From Xiphydria camelus (lineage: Eukaryota; Arthropoda; Insecta; Hymenoptera; Xiphydriidae), in NCBI GenBank assembly GCA_963678675.1, contig OY783200.1, positions 7,328,501 through 7,392,500 on the forward strand: DNA of 64,000 nucleotides. Direction: 5' to 3'. A program made the position numbers and the translations under genes. A model generated the notes under the pieces. That model was given only the letters and a program-made list of their open reading frames with translations, was not told where the DNA came from and did no database searches. Positions 10,789 to 21,986 of the stretch are shown here, one piece after another. How positions within the stretch are numbered: the stretch's first letter is position 1; each line of letters opens with the position of its first letter.

Positions 10789-11502
10789 TTGACTCTTGCA
10801 TCCGATCAAGTCAACATGCACAGTGAGATACGTAAGGAGAAGGACGTTTTACGTCAAATTGTGAAAGCCAGTGACGCGATTCGACGAAAGCATCGAATGA
10901 TAAAAATGGGCAGAGAGAGGACCGAGCGCGTGATGAGTGAAGTCTTCGCGTGGGTGATGGTGGTGGTGGTGGTCCAAGATCAGGACACGATTTACGGTGT
11001 GCGCGAGCTACCCGGAGGGCGGTTGATGATTGGCAATTCTCCGATAGTCTTCGAACGTAATCTCATTCGCGTGGGTGACGTAGTTTATCCGAACACCAGA
11101 GGTCTGATCGAGTTACTGCTCAAGAAGACGCCCGACGTGACCCTCGTGAGTCGGGATGATCTGAACAATTATGGAAAAATCATCCTTGCGACGAATGCGC
11201 ACAGAAAGTATTATACCGAGAGTGGACTGATACGCGATAGCAAGAGCATCAAGTTCAACAGCATTATCGCGAGAGCTATCGGTTACCACGCTGAGTCGCC
11301 GAAACACGGAGGAGCGAGACTGCCACGATACATGGTCGCCGAGAGTGACAAACGTGTGGATTACATGTACTGGGATGATCCCAACGAACTCGTGGATCGC
11401 CTTCGGCTGCTGCTGGCGTCTCAGGCTGCCGGTAACTCTGGTCACTCCAACGAGATCATATCCATCATCGAGGAATTGCGTGAAGCCGACATCATTTATT
11501 AG
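10789..11502 (+). CDS. DUF8207-like Maverick-associated protein
   Basis: A 237-codon frame. The first 60 residues are basic and helical. From about residue 66 it shows the pattern I know from DUF8207 proteins in insect Maverick-like loci: a YGVRELPGGRLMIG strand, GLIELLLKKTPD, NAHRKYY, then YWDDPNELVDRLRLLLASQA and a closing EIISIIEELREADIIY. Its role is unknown; neighbours suggest a virion or replication function. The frame listed opens with a non-ATG codon; an in-frame ATG at residue 9 (MHSEIRKEK, about 10816) is the likely start. VMVVVVV around residue 56 comes from a GTGGTG run and may be slippage. No internal stops are present. Confidence 0.7.
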   Translation: MTLASDQVNMHSEIRKEKDVLRQIVKASDAIRRKHRMIKMGRERTERVMSEVFAWVMVVVVVQDQDTIYGVRELPGGRLMIGNSPIVFERNLIRVGDVVYPNTRGLIELLLKKTPDVTLVSRDDLNNYGKIILATNAHRKYYTESGLIRDSKSIKFNSIIARAIGYHAESPKHGGARLPRYMVAESDKRVDYMYWDDPNELVDRLRLLLASQAAGNSGHSNEIISIIEELREADIIY

Positions 11503-11536
11503 TGGGATCGCACGATGTCTCTTTGTCAGTACCACC

Positions 11537-11689
11537 ATGAGCGCATCGACGTGTTCGGACGAGAAACTCACCACGGTCAAACATCCCGACATCTACCTCG
11601 TGGAGCGGGTGCTCAAGAGACGCGGAAATAGACTATTTGTAAAGTGGTTGGGTTTCAATCATTCACACAACAGTTGGACAAATAAATGA
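11537..11689 (+). pseudogene. Chromodomain remnant (possible Maverick integrase C-terminus)
   Basis: Encodes a short chromodomain: HPDIYLVERVLKRRGN, then LFVKWLGFNHSHNSW and a stop. The aromatic/KWLGF pattern is typical of chromodomains, which in Mavericks can close the retroviral-type integrase. No integrase core precedes it; DUF8207-like coding ends just upstream. The first half is duplicated at 10641-10718. Confidence 0.7.
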
Positions 11690-11973
11690 TTCGTTTATTC
11701 CTCCACACACACAAGTCCACGTTTATATTCATTTATAGGGGTGAGAGGTGACACGCGTCACTCTCCTGGCAAATACGAGGAGAATCTTCGAATGGAGTAG
11801 AGCAATCGATTGGAAGTCTTTAGTGCTGCGGTACTTGAGGGCTCTCTCTCGTAATGCCGCTTAGTTTTACTTAAGTATATTCACACCTATATTTACATCC
11901 ACACACACACACCTATATTTACATTTGTAATCCTACCTATATTTACAGTCGTAACCCTATTCCATATACACAC

Positions 11974-14481
11974 CTATATTAACACGTCCACATCCATATT
12001 TACATCAGTTATTCTGCAGTGGCCCCAGGGTAGAGTGTCCATGGTGTCGGGCTGCAGGCACCTCTTATCGTCGTGCGGACTTAGCGCGAGTTTGGTCTGC
12101 TGCACAGTCTGCACTTCGTGTAGCCTCGATCGAAAGAGGTACTGCAAGCGATATTGTGTGGTATTTTGCCTCAAGCAGGCGACGTAGTTCTCGAAATCTA
12201 TGGTTCTCGCGAGCACCAACGACTTGACGCTCTTGGCCTTCTTCATGCGGTCCTCGCCGTTGACCCGCACACTGTACATTTTACTGCGGAGTCCGACGAA
12301 TTCCGTCATGATCTGACCGTTGCACTCGTCCTTCATGAGGCCGACCACCTTCTTGTTAACCAGCGGCATCTCGAAGGCGTTCTCGATGGGGTAGTCGGAC
12401 GTGTCAAAGCGCCCAATGTGACGCTTCATCACATCGTAGACGTCCCCACCTCGCACTTCGTAGATGAGGCTATCGGTGTCCGTGTAGAGCAACTTGCAAT
12501 TGCTCTCGAAGGTCGGTATCATAAAGTCGTAGTGAAACTCGTAAACACAAGTTTTCGACAAGTCGAGTACGCAGAACCCCACGTAGATCGGCTTATTCAG
12601 CAAAACCTCGATCTTGCTGAGCTGCACGGCTACGAGGTTTTCTGCGAAAACGACTCGGTTGTGGAAGTTGGGTTTGGCGATGAGTGCTTCAGCACCGTAC
12701 CTGCCCTTCCACTTGGTTACGAGTTTGACGTCAACACGTTTGCGCACGTTCTCCATCGTCTTACCGAACACCGCATTGTTCATGAGTTTGAACAAGTTCT
12801 TCTCAAACTCATTGCGGGCTCGTTTCCTCATACCGCTGTTCAGGTCTATGTAGCTCTTGAGCCACGGTGACTGGTCGAATTTAAGGGCTCTGTAGATGTT
12901 GGTGAGCCGTAGACCGTGCTCAAGAGCTTGCCTGAGGTTGCGGTAGTGGATAATGTAACGTGATTTCGAGTACAACGTCGTCAGAAGCTTGGACTCTTTC
13001 GAGCCCGGTGGCTTCATCTGCTCGGGACACAGCGGCAGGTCTCGGTGGATGTCGTGGATGGCTTCAGGATAGTCCAAGTCCACCTCAAGTATGTATCCGA
13101 TGGGCGAGTCATCGGACACATTCCACTGGAAGTCACCGGCGAGGTTCTCCACCCACTCGAAGCCACCGTACGGGAGATGTTGCGTCATCGCCCAGCCGTA
13201 CAAGTTGTTCACGTCATAGTACATGAGGTACTTCCTCTCCTCTTCGGGATTGTAGTCCCTCATGTACGCATTGTTGGCTCGGGCGTAACGGTTGCTGCAC
13301 TGACTGACACCGCCTCGGATGCCCCGTTCGACGAACATGAGCATGTCGATATCGGTGAGCAGTTGCAGCTCGATTGCGGTGTACTTCAACATGGCGTCCC
13401 ACGTGAGGCCAGGTGTGGTGTAGTAATGGGCTGGATCCAAACCGTACGCTTCGATGCAGTTGTCGCGAAAGTTCTCGAAAACGTCGGCCAGCAGCAGGAC
13501 GTCGGTCTTGAGGTAGAGGTCCGCGTACTCGCCCAGAGTTCCCACGTTGAACTCACGCCAGACCCTCTGGGCGTGTTCGTAGTCCTCGTCGGAGATGCCG
13601 CAGCCATTGAGACGGCTGTGAAATTGTTGCTGGGTCGGCAACTCCGTAACGTCGAGCTTGGTCCACGCGTCGAGAAACTCGTAGGGAAAGACACCTTTCC
13701 GCCTCAACAATTCGAACTGTTCGGTCTGGATCTGCGGGAACTCGCTCTTGGTGATCGGTGCCTCCGCGAGGTAAGACGCCAACTTCTCTAGCGACGATGC
13801 CATGAAGCGGAAGGAGTCGATGAACCGAAGAGCGATGTCGCTGCCCTTTAGATGTTTCGTGAACGAGACGTATCGCTCCATGTTCAAGGGCAGGAGGTCG
13901 ATCCGGCCGTCAAAGCAGGTGGATATCTCCTTGATGATGAGGTGGCTGTCGTAGCCACTGAGATTGTGGAAGACTACGGGAATGGTGCGCGAATCTTGAT
14001 AATTCAGGTTACAGTCCTGGTGCGCTGCACCCCTGTATCTGCCGGTGAGATGGCAGTGGTCCCGAACTCTCTTCACATCCAGCAGCGACTCCCCGTAAAT
14101 GTGACACTTCTCGGCGCTGTGGAAAGCCCTCTCCTGTTCCTCCGTGAGCGGTTCCATGGGTACGGTGTGCTCGAGGACTCCTTCGACCTGCTCAACCAGC
14201 TCAGAAAGTTCACACGCGAACCATTCAGCAGGTTTCGGGCCGCGAAAGCTGTTATAGCGGGACAGCGTGTGGTCGTAGCTACACCTCACGTAGTAACCCA
14301 CGCTGAACGGTTCGTGCACTTGACAAACTCTCGTCTTACTCGTCTGCTGCAGGTCGACGTTCTTCAGGAGACACTCGAAGTCTGCGTAGACGACAAACGG
14401 CACCCTTTCCTTGAAGTTAAAGTTCTTAAACTTCAAGGTGCTGTGCATCGGTGCAGGCATCTTGACCTTACACCGATTCAC
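11974..14481 (-). pseudogene. Protein-primed DNA polymerase B, exonuclease and polymerase domains
   Basis: The 835-codon C-terminal part of a family B, protein-primed replicative polymerase. It opens with an exonuclease strand FVVYADFEC, then HLTGRYRGAAH and the Exo II-like GYDSHLIIKE. Further on are TDVLLLADVFENFR (Exo III), TPGLTWDAML, polymerase motif A (YDVNNLYGWAM), motif B (KLMNNAVFGKTMENV) and motif C (YTDTDSL). All catalytic aspartates appear present, so this half is well preserved. It is separated from its N-terminal half at 14508-15734 by a TAG (complement of 14482-14484) and a frameshift. It replicates linear element DNA in Mavericks and adintoviruses. Long plus-strand frames here are shadows. 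Confidence 0.9.
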
Positions 14482-14507
14482 CTAGACGCAGTCGACTTCG
14501 TGGACTT

Positions 14508-15734
14508 CTAGCTTTTCGTTACTACGGAAGTAGTGCAGGCAGCGATCACAGATATACTTTTACAGATATACTTTTTTCTATAGGTCCTGGAAAGTTGTGC
14601 GCTGACCAGCCGAGAGAGGTCCTTTATCCACACGTAGTGGTAGTTGGTGTGAGTTTCATCATCCTCGTTCACCTCCTCCTCATTCGATTCTTCGTCGACG
14701 TATCGATCTTGAATCATGAGGAGATTCACATGTTTGGTCTTCTTGTGCGAGGTGACGTGGATGGGTGCGACCGAAAATTTTTCTTTGCGCTTCAGCAGAA
14801 CGTAGATGTTGATTGAGAGTTCGTTCTGCTTCTCGAACTTCGGGACCTCTCTCGGCATCACTGGGAATTCTGTGCCCGCAAAGTTCAACTCGTTTTCGTA
14901 CGGCTTGTACACTGACACGCGGTTGGGATTACGATCAACGAGATGCAGTGCAGAAAGGAGCGCCCACTTGAAACACTGGTTGTCAGTATTTTTCACGTTA
15001 ACACAGGCCTCCTTCCTTTTGATAAACCCGGGAAGTTCCAGGTAGGAGCTGCCTCTTATCGGGTTGTACCTGTTCACGTTAACAGTCAAGTTGATGACGA
15101 CTCGCAACGTCCAACCCGAGTCTCGCTCCTGGAATTCCTCCATTTGCCGGAGAATGGGGTCCCGCACATTGTCGACGAACCACTGTCTCAAATCGGTGGT
15201 CTGCAGGATTGGGACGTTCTTCGTGGCGAAGGTCTTCAGTTCGACGATCTCTTCGTCATTCTTGAAGATGCTGTACTCGCCCTCCAGTACAGCATTCACC
15301 TTCAACGCATTCTCCCTCTTGAGCGCGTTCTTAATGCGCTGTGTGAAGAGGGCCAGCGCGTCCTGCAGGAAGGCGGTGGGATCCAGATTTCGCAGGTTTA
15401 CGATCACACCCGTGCGGATGCGTCCGTCGAACGCCGACTGGAGATCCTCCCACGAGACGCGTCTCTGTTCACGTTGACCAAGACGTCCACCTCTCACGAG
15501 CAAGCTCTTGAGTTTTCGATTATAACTCTTCACCTGGCGAATGGTGGCCAGGTATCGTTGTTTATCGGCGACCGATGTCCCCTCTCGGCGCATCAATCGT
15601 CCGAGTAGGCGTAAACTCTCGGTCCTCCGTCGGATCCATTGCGTGATCTCGATGGGATCAACTCTTTTGCGATCGATCAGCTCGAAAGCCTGTCGATGGA
15701 TGTTCACAATATTCCGGCACTGTTCCGAAGACAT
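14508..15734 (-). pseudogene. Protein-primed DNA polymerase B, N-terminal region
   Basis: The N-terminal 400 codons of the same polymerase gene, upstream on the minus strand. The block with RGSSYLELPGFIKRK, NTDNQCFKWALLSALH and ELNFAGTEFPV is the conserved region before the exonuclease domain in Maverick-type PolB; it ends with HYVWIKDLSRLVSAQLS and the start of a zinc-finger segment. The reading then goes wrong because a 14-bp word is tandemly duplicated (14548-14561 and 14562-14575); 14 is not divisible by 3. With the TAG at 14482-14484 this makes a two-lesion pseudogene. The ATG complement at 15732-15734 is the likely original start. Confidence 0.85.
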
Positions 15735-15844
15735 GTTGTCGTTTCGTGAGCACGATGTGACTAATGACGTGAGCGCGGTGACGCGCGCTATTTAAGCAAA
15801 GACGTTGTGGTGGTGGTGGTGGGGGTAAACGTGTTCGTGCCTGT

Positions 15845-16086
15845 CGAGAAGCTATGACGTCATCACTCAGGAATGTGACGGGGTCGAAACTGTATAGTAG
15901 CGCGGAGCAAGTCCGAACCTGCACGCATTCCAAGGTCGGTCAACTGCGCAGTAGCGATGCTATGACGTCATCGCTCAGGAATGTGACGCGCGCGGATCAG
16001 TCGAAACTGTATAGTAGCGCGGAGCAAGTCTGAACCTGCATGCATTCCAAGGTCTGTCAACTGCGCAGTAGCGATGCGATAAGGCA
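15845..16086. repeat. Right long terminal inverted repeat of the Maverick
   Basis: Two tandem units of about 108 bases, each with ATGACGTCATC, CAGGAATGTGACG, GTCGAAACTGTATAGTAGCG and GCATTCCAAGGTC. On the opposite strand it matches 7146-7420. Each unit carries a perfect TGACGTCA palindrome, so possible CRE sites are terminal at both ends of the element. Confidence 0.8.
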
Positions 16087-18091
16087 TGACAAAAAACTCA
16101 ATATTATTCTACTTTGATCAACCTCGGTCGTTATAAACTTGAAAAGTTGATATCTCCAGAAGGGGGCGCTTGCGGGTATAGGTCCCTTATATCAAAATAC
16201 TTGTAATGACGTAACCTATCACCCCTATTTCTGTGTCGGTGTTTTTTCCGAACACCCTGTATACAAACCTGTCAAACGTGAAGTGTACATATACCTCACT
16301 TTTATTTCATCTCTTCTTCGCCTCTGGTATAATCATTTACACCCCACAAAGCACGTTTTTGCAAGTAACTTTTCTGTAACATTCCTGCGATATTTTGCAA
16401 TATTCGTGAATACTACCGTATATGTTAGAAATATATATTTCTCGATAAATTCTCGAATGTTGCAAAATATCATAGAAACATTTCGGAATCATTATATCGA
16501 AAGATCTCCTCGATATAAGGTACAGCTCGATAAGATTGTACTTGTCAGGGCTGAATTATATGGGGTTTTTATAATTATTTTAGGAAGTCTCAGAAGAATA
16601 CAGGTACAGCATAACATATATCTGTGCTAGAAAGAATAAGAAATAACCTTCGCCGAGCATTCGGGCTGTGGCAACAGAGGTTAGAATCAGCAAGACCATG
16701 GTAGGGAGGATATTGAAGGATGGACGCACGTCCATGCACTCGAGGCAGCAAATCTAACTCGCGGTATGAACCAATGCAGCTGGTTCTTGGAACAACAAGT
16801 GGACGATCCCTCGTTCGAAAGAAATCCCCTCGGGTTCGCACATGATTTGGAGTCCTTCTGGGTGGAATTGAATAGCAGCACGTTTATTTCTGTAACAGAT
16901 TATAAATAACAAAATTATATCCAGCATTTCACTATTTAAAATATAGTACGAAGGAGGAAATATATCAATAGAGAAAAACTAATGTTAAAGTAATTACTTG
17001 ATTATTGTGATCCAATTCAATTGCACCTGCTATTCTTCTGCCACGGCTTTGATGGAGAAGAAACATCAAATTTATTTGTTAATCCATCGATTCACCCCAT
17101 GCTCGCATGACGCTGAGAACCAAAAATAGAATGAACACAAAGATATTTGTCCTTCCATCGAAAGTGATGTTAAAGTTGTCAGATGGCAGGTAAACTTATC
17201 TGATGGGAATTCTTCTGAGACCGTCTCCTTTCCTGCTCTTGATGCACAGGCAACTAGAGAAAAATACCACTGCATCCGTTCATTATCTCGATTAAACGAA
17301 AAAAATACAAACGATTATTAAACTATACGGATCGTCTGTCACATTCACCACTATTGAGATTCATTACTCCGATTGCACTGAATTATCACTTTTTATTAAC
17401 AAGCGCGTCCGAGGATCGAAATAAACGCGAGGGAAATCGTTAGACGAATGGAAATATTTTATTCACTTTGAAAACCATGACCAAACATTCAAGGAATATA
17501 TTCTCTCACACACTCTCACATACATTTTATGGCGTATGCGTGTACCCGCATCTGTGTAGACATTTCCGATCATGGCCGACTATCGCCGAAGATAGGCGGA
17601 ATTAGAGTGACATTTTGACATATATATATTGCCCGAGAAATTGGATTCTCGACTTTCAGGCGGCAGGGGCGTGGCTTAGCGTTGCTAAGGGCGAATCTCT
17701 GTTAATATTTAACTTATAACATTTATTCTGGTCTCTATCAATAGAGAATAGTCGATTTATATGGCGTAACTAAGCATAGTTTTGGTTATAACCGTATATT
17801 TATTGAGAAAATTCGATGTAAAATTTGAGGGGTGAAGGGGGGGCAGACATTTTTCCTGTAAAGATACACGGGTGCTCGCTCGCTGCGACAGCGCTGTCGG
17901 CGTCGTTCTGACGAACTACTTGAATGAACATGCCGTGTCTCTTGATAATCCGAGTGATGAAGAACAAGGGGTTCGAAATGAAAAGGTACAAAATTAATTT
18001 TTGATATGTAAATTATATATATATGATTTCTCTAAAACATTTAAATTTATTATTTATATCTTTATGTCTATCTTTTTTTCAATATAATAAG
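16087..18091. other. Transposon interior with no confident gene
   Basis: AT-rich sequence between the Maverick and the BEN gene. One interval (about 16637-16890, plus) reads as coding-like sequence with NQCSWFLEQQVDDPSFERN and a following DLESFWVELNSS, but contains a stop and I do not recognise it. 17640-17700 is locally GC-richer. Nothing else is supported. Confidence 0.35.
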
Positions 18092-19388
18092 GAAAGCGAC
18101 GGAAACGATGAGAGTGGTCTCATATTGGATTATATAAAACGAATCAGTGAACTGGAGCTCGAGAATAAATCTTTAAAAAGCATTATTCTAAACATGAAAC
18201 ATAAAAATGTAAGTTGCTTAAAACAAGTGCAATTTTTAGTATATATAGATATATATGATTTTAGTACTTATATAGACCACTGTTTTTTTAAAATAGAGTG
18301 ATGATAATAATAATGGTGACAACATCTTCAACGAAGAAACAGAAACTCTTGTACGTGATTTTCGACGCCAAATTATCAAATTAGAGATGGAGAATAGGTC
18401 CTTGAAAAATTCGAATATACGAATGCAGAATAAAGTTGTCGATTGTTTTGAACAAGTGCACTGTAAGTTTTTGGATAAACTATTGCATATACAATACTTT
18501 TTAGATTTCCATTGAAAGTAATGTATTTTTAATATTATTATTCAAATTATTTGCAGCAAGTATCAAAAAAGTTGATACAACAGCTCAACAAGAGCTGGAA
18601 AAACAAATTATATCCGGAGAAAAGCTTGAAATTGGAGAAGTGAATCCTGCAACAAATGAAGTATGATAATTTAGCTATTTTTCATATGTACTTCTCATAT
18701 ATTTTTCGATAAAATTTGATAAAATGGTTTTTTTACAGATTCATGCGGGCCACGGGGTATGGATTGATCGAGACATGTATGATACTATACGCTTTCAACC
18801 AAAGATCAATGCCCAGAAATTTATAAAAGCCATCGCCACAGCCATCTTTTCGAATGAAGTCTTAAAACACAGTACAGTGAGAGGCTTCAAAAGTGAAAAA
18901 ACTGCACTTTCTCCAGTAGGTCTCAGAGCTCTCACCGGTAATTATTATTTTGCATAATATATCCTTAATCAAAAAAATGAGATATTAAACTCATTGAACT
19001 CAATTATTGGCTGAAAGTTGAGTGAAAATGGCCTGTTTGAAGGGTAAAATTCTTTTAAAAATCTCTTAAAATTGCATGAATTTCTCGAAAATCTGCTATA
19101 CTGTTATTGCACATTTGACTGGCTTCTGAATGGTTTGAAGTTGTAAAAAGGAAAAAAAAAATAATCGCGACCTTAACGCGAGTGTTGGTTTACTAATTGT
19201 TTTCAATTTATTTTTTCTTTCACATTTTTAAAGTATACCATTTTATATATTGTGTACACATACTGTTTTTCAGACATTTCGAAATATTGGATGGAAAAAG
19301 TTAAGAAAATGGATACACATCAGCAGTTCAGAAAGAACTACGTTCCATCACCAGTTATTTAAATCACAAAATAGCAGATCTGAATAGA
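18092..19388 (+). pseudogene. Spliced BEN-domain gene carried by the 17.1-kb transposon
   Basis: Five exons with canonical junctions: about 18092-18208, 18297-18461, 18557-18660, 18739-18938 and 19275-19388. The first two encode short coiled-coil repeats (ISELELENKSLK; IIKLEMENRSLK). Exon 4 encodes the core of a BEN domain: HAGHGVWIDRDMYD, then KFIKAIATAIFSNEVLKHST and VRGF, a DNA-binding fold seen in chromatin and transposon proteins. In exon 5 the frame used by the earlier exons stops at VPSPVI, while the adjacent frame continues with a plausible BEN-protein ending to 19388, so one base has probably been lost or gained near 19335. It may have helped regulate the element or be a captured host gene; the sequence does not decide. 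Confidence 0.7.
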
Positions 19389-19393
19389 GACTT

Positions 19394-19909
19394 GTGACTC
19401 TAAAAAGGAAACAATCTACGAAAAAAGACAGAAATAAATCCAGAAAAAAGCAGAAGACTCAAAAATCTCAAGAATTTATTGAGAATCTTGATTCCAATGT
19501 CGAAGAAAATGACACAAATAAACCGAATGCCGTCCAACCTGAGAAAGCGGAAGATCATGGAACAAATAAAGGATCTGATACGATCTTTTGTGAAAGTGTT
19601 GAAAATAGAATAGACGAGTTAGATGAGTTGGATCCTCATGATTCAGATGATGTAGTTCCTCACGAGTTAAAAGATTTGGATCCTCTTGAATTAGACGATG
19701 ACGATCATGAAGACGAAGAGGACGAAGGAGATCAGGTGAATGATTTTGCAAGTACCGAAAATCAGGTGAATGATTTTGCAAGTACCGAAAACGAAGAGGT
19801 TGACGATGTTGATCATCGTAAACTTATAATAGATCAATATGATGATGAGATAGAAGATGAGAGAATGGAAGTTACAGAAGGTGAGGTGTCTAACAACGAC
19901 GAGGATTAA
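19394..19909 (+). CDS. Acidic low-complexity ORF
   Basis: About 170 codons, open but without an ATG at its left edge. It starts with a basic segment (RKQSTKKDRNKSRKKQK), a possible nuclear localisation signal, and continues as Asp/Glu-rich sequence with a 10-residue tandem duplication (QVNDFASTEN, twice near 19733-19792). A polyadenylation-like AATAAA follows at about 19910. It could be the last exon of the BEN gene or a separate transposon ORF. I do not recognise the family. Confidence 0.4.
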   Translation: MTLKRKQSTKKDRNKSRKKQKTQKSQEFIENLDSNVEENDTNKPNAVQPEKAEDHGTNKGSDTIFCESVENRIDELDELDPHDSDDVVPHELKDLDPLELDDDDHEDEEDEGDQVNDFASTENQVNDFASTENEEVDDVDHRKLIIDQYDDEIEDERMEVTEGEVSNNDED

Positions 19910-20379
19910 AATAAAGCTGTTATAATCGCGACGTTCTTGAAAGTAATAATATATATTATAATAATTAAGAGAGTAATTATTTTTTCGGATTATTAATAGT
20001 TATGATAGTCATTAACTTTAGTTGAAACCTAAGAGAAATGTGTTCCGTTGTTCGTAATGTACATATAATAATAAATTATATGCAGATAATGAAAAAAAGA
20101 TTAGTTTTGTATTGAATATTTTTTCACATTCTAAATTTACATTCCAAAATATTAGTTATATAAGATTGAACTTTTTCGGTTTTTATCAAATCTCGACGTT
20201 TCGAGCTAAGCTAAATGAGAAAAAGGGATTTTGACGATAGCATTTGTTTGTATGTCTGTCCGTCGTTGTTCTCTTTATCGTTTTTATTATCGTCCTCTGT
20301 GAGCATGATCATTTTTTAAAGAATGCGATGTAGTTACTTTTCATCGCCTTGACACATTTCTTTGAAGCCTAAAAAGAAA

Positions 20380-21104
20380 GTGCAAGTTCGTTCGCCAATC
20401 ATTGTTGAGATCCTGATTAATCACATTTTTCAGATCGTATAAATTTCAAGCTTTACCGGATGAGCTCCGGATTAGTGACATTCTTCAAACTGCAAATATT
20501 TCAGAATTCAAACAGGATGAGATCCGGATTAACCGCATTCCTCACACCGAAAAAATTTCGGATTTAACGGGATGATATCCGCATTACCTGTATTCCTTAC
20601 GCCTACAAATTTCGGACTTAAACGTATGAGGTCTAAATTAATCATGTCTTTTAGACCGGGCAACATACCGATATAATCCGAATTGATCCAACCCACCTTA
20701 CCATATAAAAAACGGGCATGTGACCGGATACAATCCGGATTCATCGAATCCGTCAGACCGCATAAAAAACGGGCATGACCGGATACAATCCGGATTCATC
20801 AAATTAGTCAGTCCGTAGAAATTTCGGATTCTACCGGACAATATACGGATGCATTATAATTTCAGATAAAATCCGGATTCCGAAATTTATCAGAAATTGT
20901 CCGGGACGTTATCCGGTTTTTGTCATCCGGATTTTATCCGGTCATGTACGAAAATTTTCTGGAAGAGGTAGCAATTAAAGGTACTTCATGCGGACAATTT
21001 TCGAACAAAACCGGATAGAATCCGGATGACAAAAACCGGATAACGTCCCGGACAATTTCGGATAAATTTCGGAATCTGGATTTTATCCGAAATTTTAAGC
21101 AGGG
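20380..21104. repeat. Right subterminal TCCGGA-rich repeats
   Basis: Many copies of ATCCGGATT-type words, for example GATACAATCCGGATTCATC near 20727 and again near 20782, arranged as roughly 60-bp units, plus an inverted pair around 20900-21060 sharing CCGGATAACGTCC in opposite orientations. The vocabulary mirrors the left end (3993-4551) and marks both as ends of one transposon. Confidence 0.85.
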
Positions 21105-21106
21105 GT

Positions 21107-21986
21107 TCCTTTCGAATTTCAACGCAAAAGATTTGATTTGTACGATCTTGCAAACTGGAAAGCGACTCAATTTCGTTTTTTTCTTTTGTACTGCGGAAGT
21201 CTTTTGCACCACGTCCTTTCCGAAAATGCTTATAAATATTACTTATTACTTTTTGCCGCTTGCAGAATTCTTTGCAGTACAGAATATTCACAGAAAGTAA
21301 CGTATGTGACGTATGCAAATGATTTACTGAATAAGTTTTTTATTTTATTGCCAACATTCTATGGGAAAGGGTCGCAAGTAATGAACTTCCATAATTTGAT
21401 TCACGTTACAGGCGACGTCAATTATATGAAAGCGCCAGTGTCATCTTTTTCTGCATTTCCTTTCGAAAACTTTTTAGGAAAAATAAAATCTCTCGTTCGA
21501 ACACCTGCGAATCCACTTAGTCAAATTTGTAGACGTGTGTCAGAGTTGGAATCGCGTAACGAGTCGTCAGTTCCTAAGAACACTTTGAACGATTATTGTA
21601 ATTTACAAAAAATATTCGGAAACCCAATTGCAAAGGTGCCAAATTCAAATCTTAAACAGATTACATACAAAAATATGACATTGACCACAAAACATCCGAA
21701 CAATATTGTCCTGCTACAAAATGGGAACATATGTCAAATAAACAATATTTTTGTGGAGTCAAAGAATCCTACACCACCTTTTGCAGATGTTTATATTACA
21801 GTGTACACTTACAAGTGTAAAGATACATCTTGCAATTTCCCCTGTAAATGGTCCAGTTTAGGAATCCGAGAAGTACGAGCATTTTAGGAGTTAGTGCTGC
21901 CTGTTATCGTCTCGGTGATGTTTTAAAAAAGTGCGTTTTGCTTCGGATTCGTGATACGAAGTTTGCAATTTCAATGCTTCATTAAA
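21107..21986 (+). pseudogene. CACTA-like transposase, C-terminal half of the interrupted gene
   Basis: Resumes the frame broken at 3992. It opens with a segment ending DLYDLANWKATQFRFFLLYC, then AYKYYLLLFAACRIL, FHNLIHVTGDVNYM and SAFPFENFLGKIKSLVR, all typical of the distal part of this transposase family. A frameshift near 21865-21885 makes the apparent end LGIREVRAF false; the neighbouring frame carries a more family-like ending to a TAA near 21986. With the two stops in the N-terminal half, the outer gene was damaged independently of the 17.1-kb insertion. Confidence 0.85.

Larger units (their letters stand above)
7146..16086. mobile_element. Degraded Maverick/Polinton-like element
   Basis: Inverted terminal blocks (7146-7420 and 15845-16086) enclose a packaging ATPase (minus), a DUF8207-like gene (plus), chromodomain remnants (plus) and a protein-primed DNA polymerase B (minus). 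That gene set is characteristic of Maverick/Polinton and adintovirus-like elements. At about 8.9 kb it is shorter than the usual 15-20 kb. I see no integrase core, protease or capsid genes, and the polymerase is broken, so this is an inactive remnant. It lies wholly inside the 17.1-kb transposon. The exact termini are uncertain because repeats continue left to 6530. Confidence 0.75.
3993..21104. mobile_element. 17.1-kb TIR transposon inserted in the outer transposase gene
   Basis: The left end reads CCCTGCTTAAAATTTCGGAT and the right end is its reverse complement through CCCTGCTTAAAATTTCGGAT. The dinucleotide GT lies immediately outside both ends (3991-3992 and 21105-21106), as expected of a 2-bp target duplication. 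Deleting the element plus one GT joins GAC-GT to T-CCT and continues the outer transposase frame with no lost codon. Contents: subterminal TCCGGA-rich arrays at both ends, a minus-strand transposase of the same family (4552-6505), a nested Maverick (about 7146-16086) and a BEN-domain gene (18092-19388). Host and guest transposases are related but clearly diverged. Confidence 0.9.

Noticed and set aside
12154..15608. Plus-strand frames of 220-248 codons opposite the polymerase
   Set aside because: The minus strand carries clear PolB motifs. The plus frames are antisense shadows in GC-rich coding DNA.
16637..16890. Possible captured host exon
   Set aside because: Some coding-like character, but a stop, no clear splice sites and no family I can name; left as unassigned.
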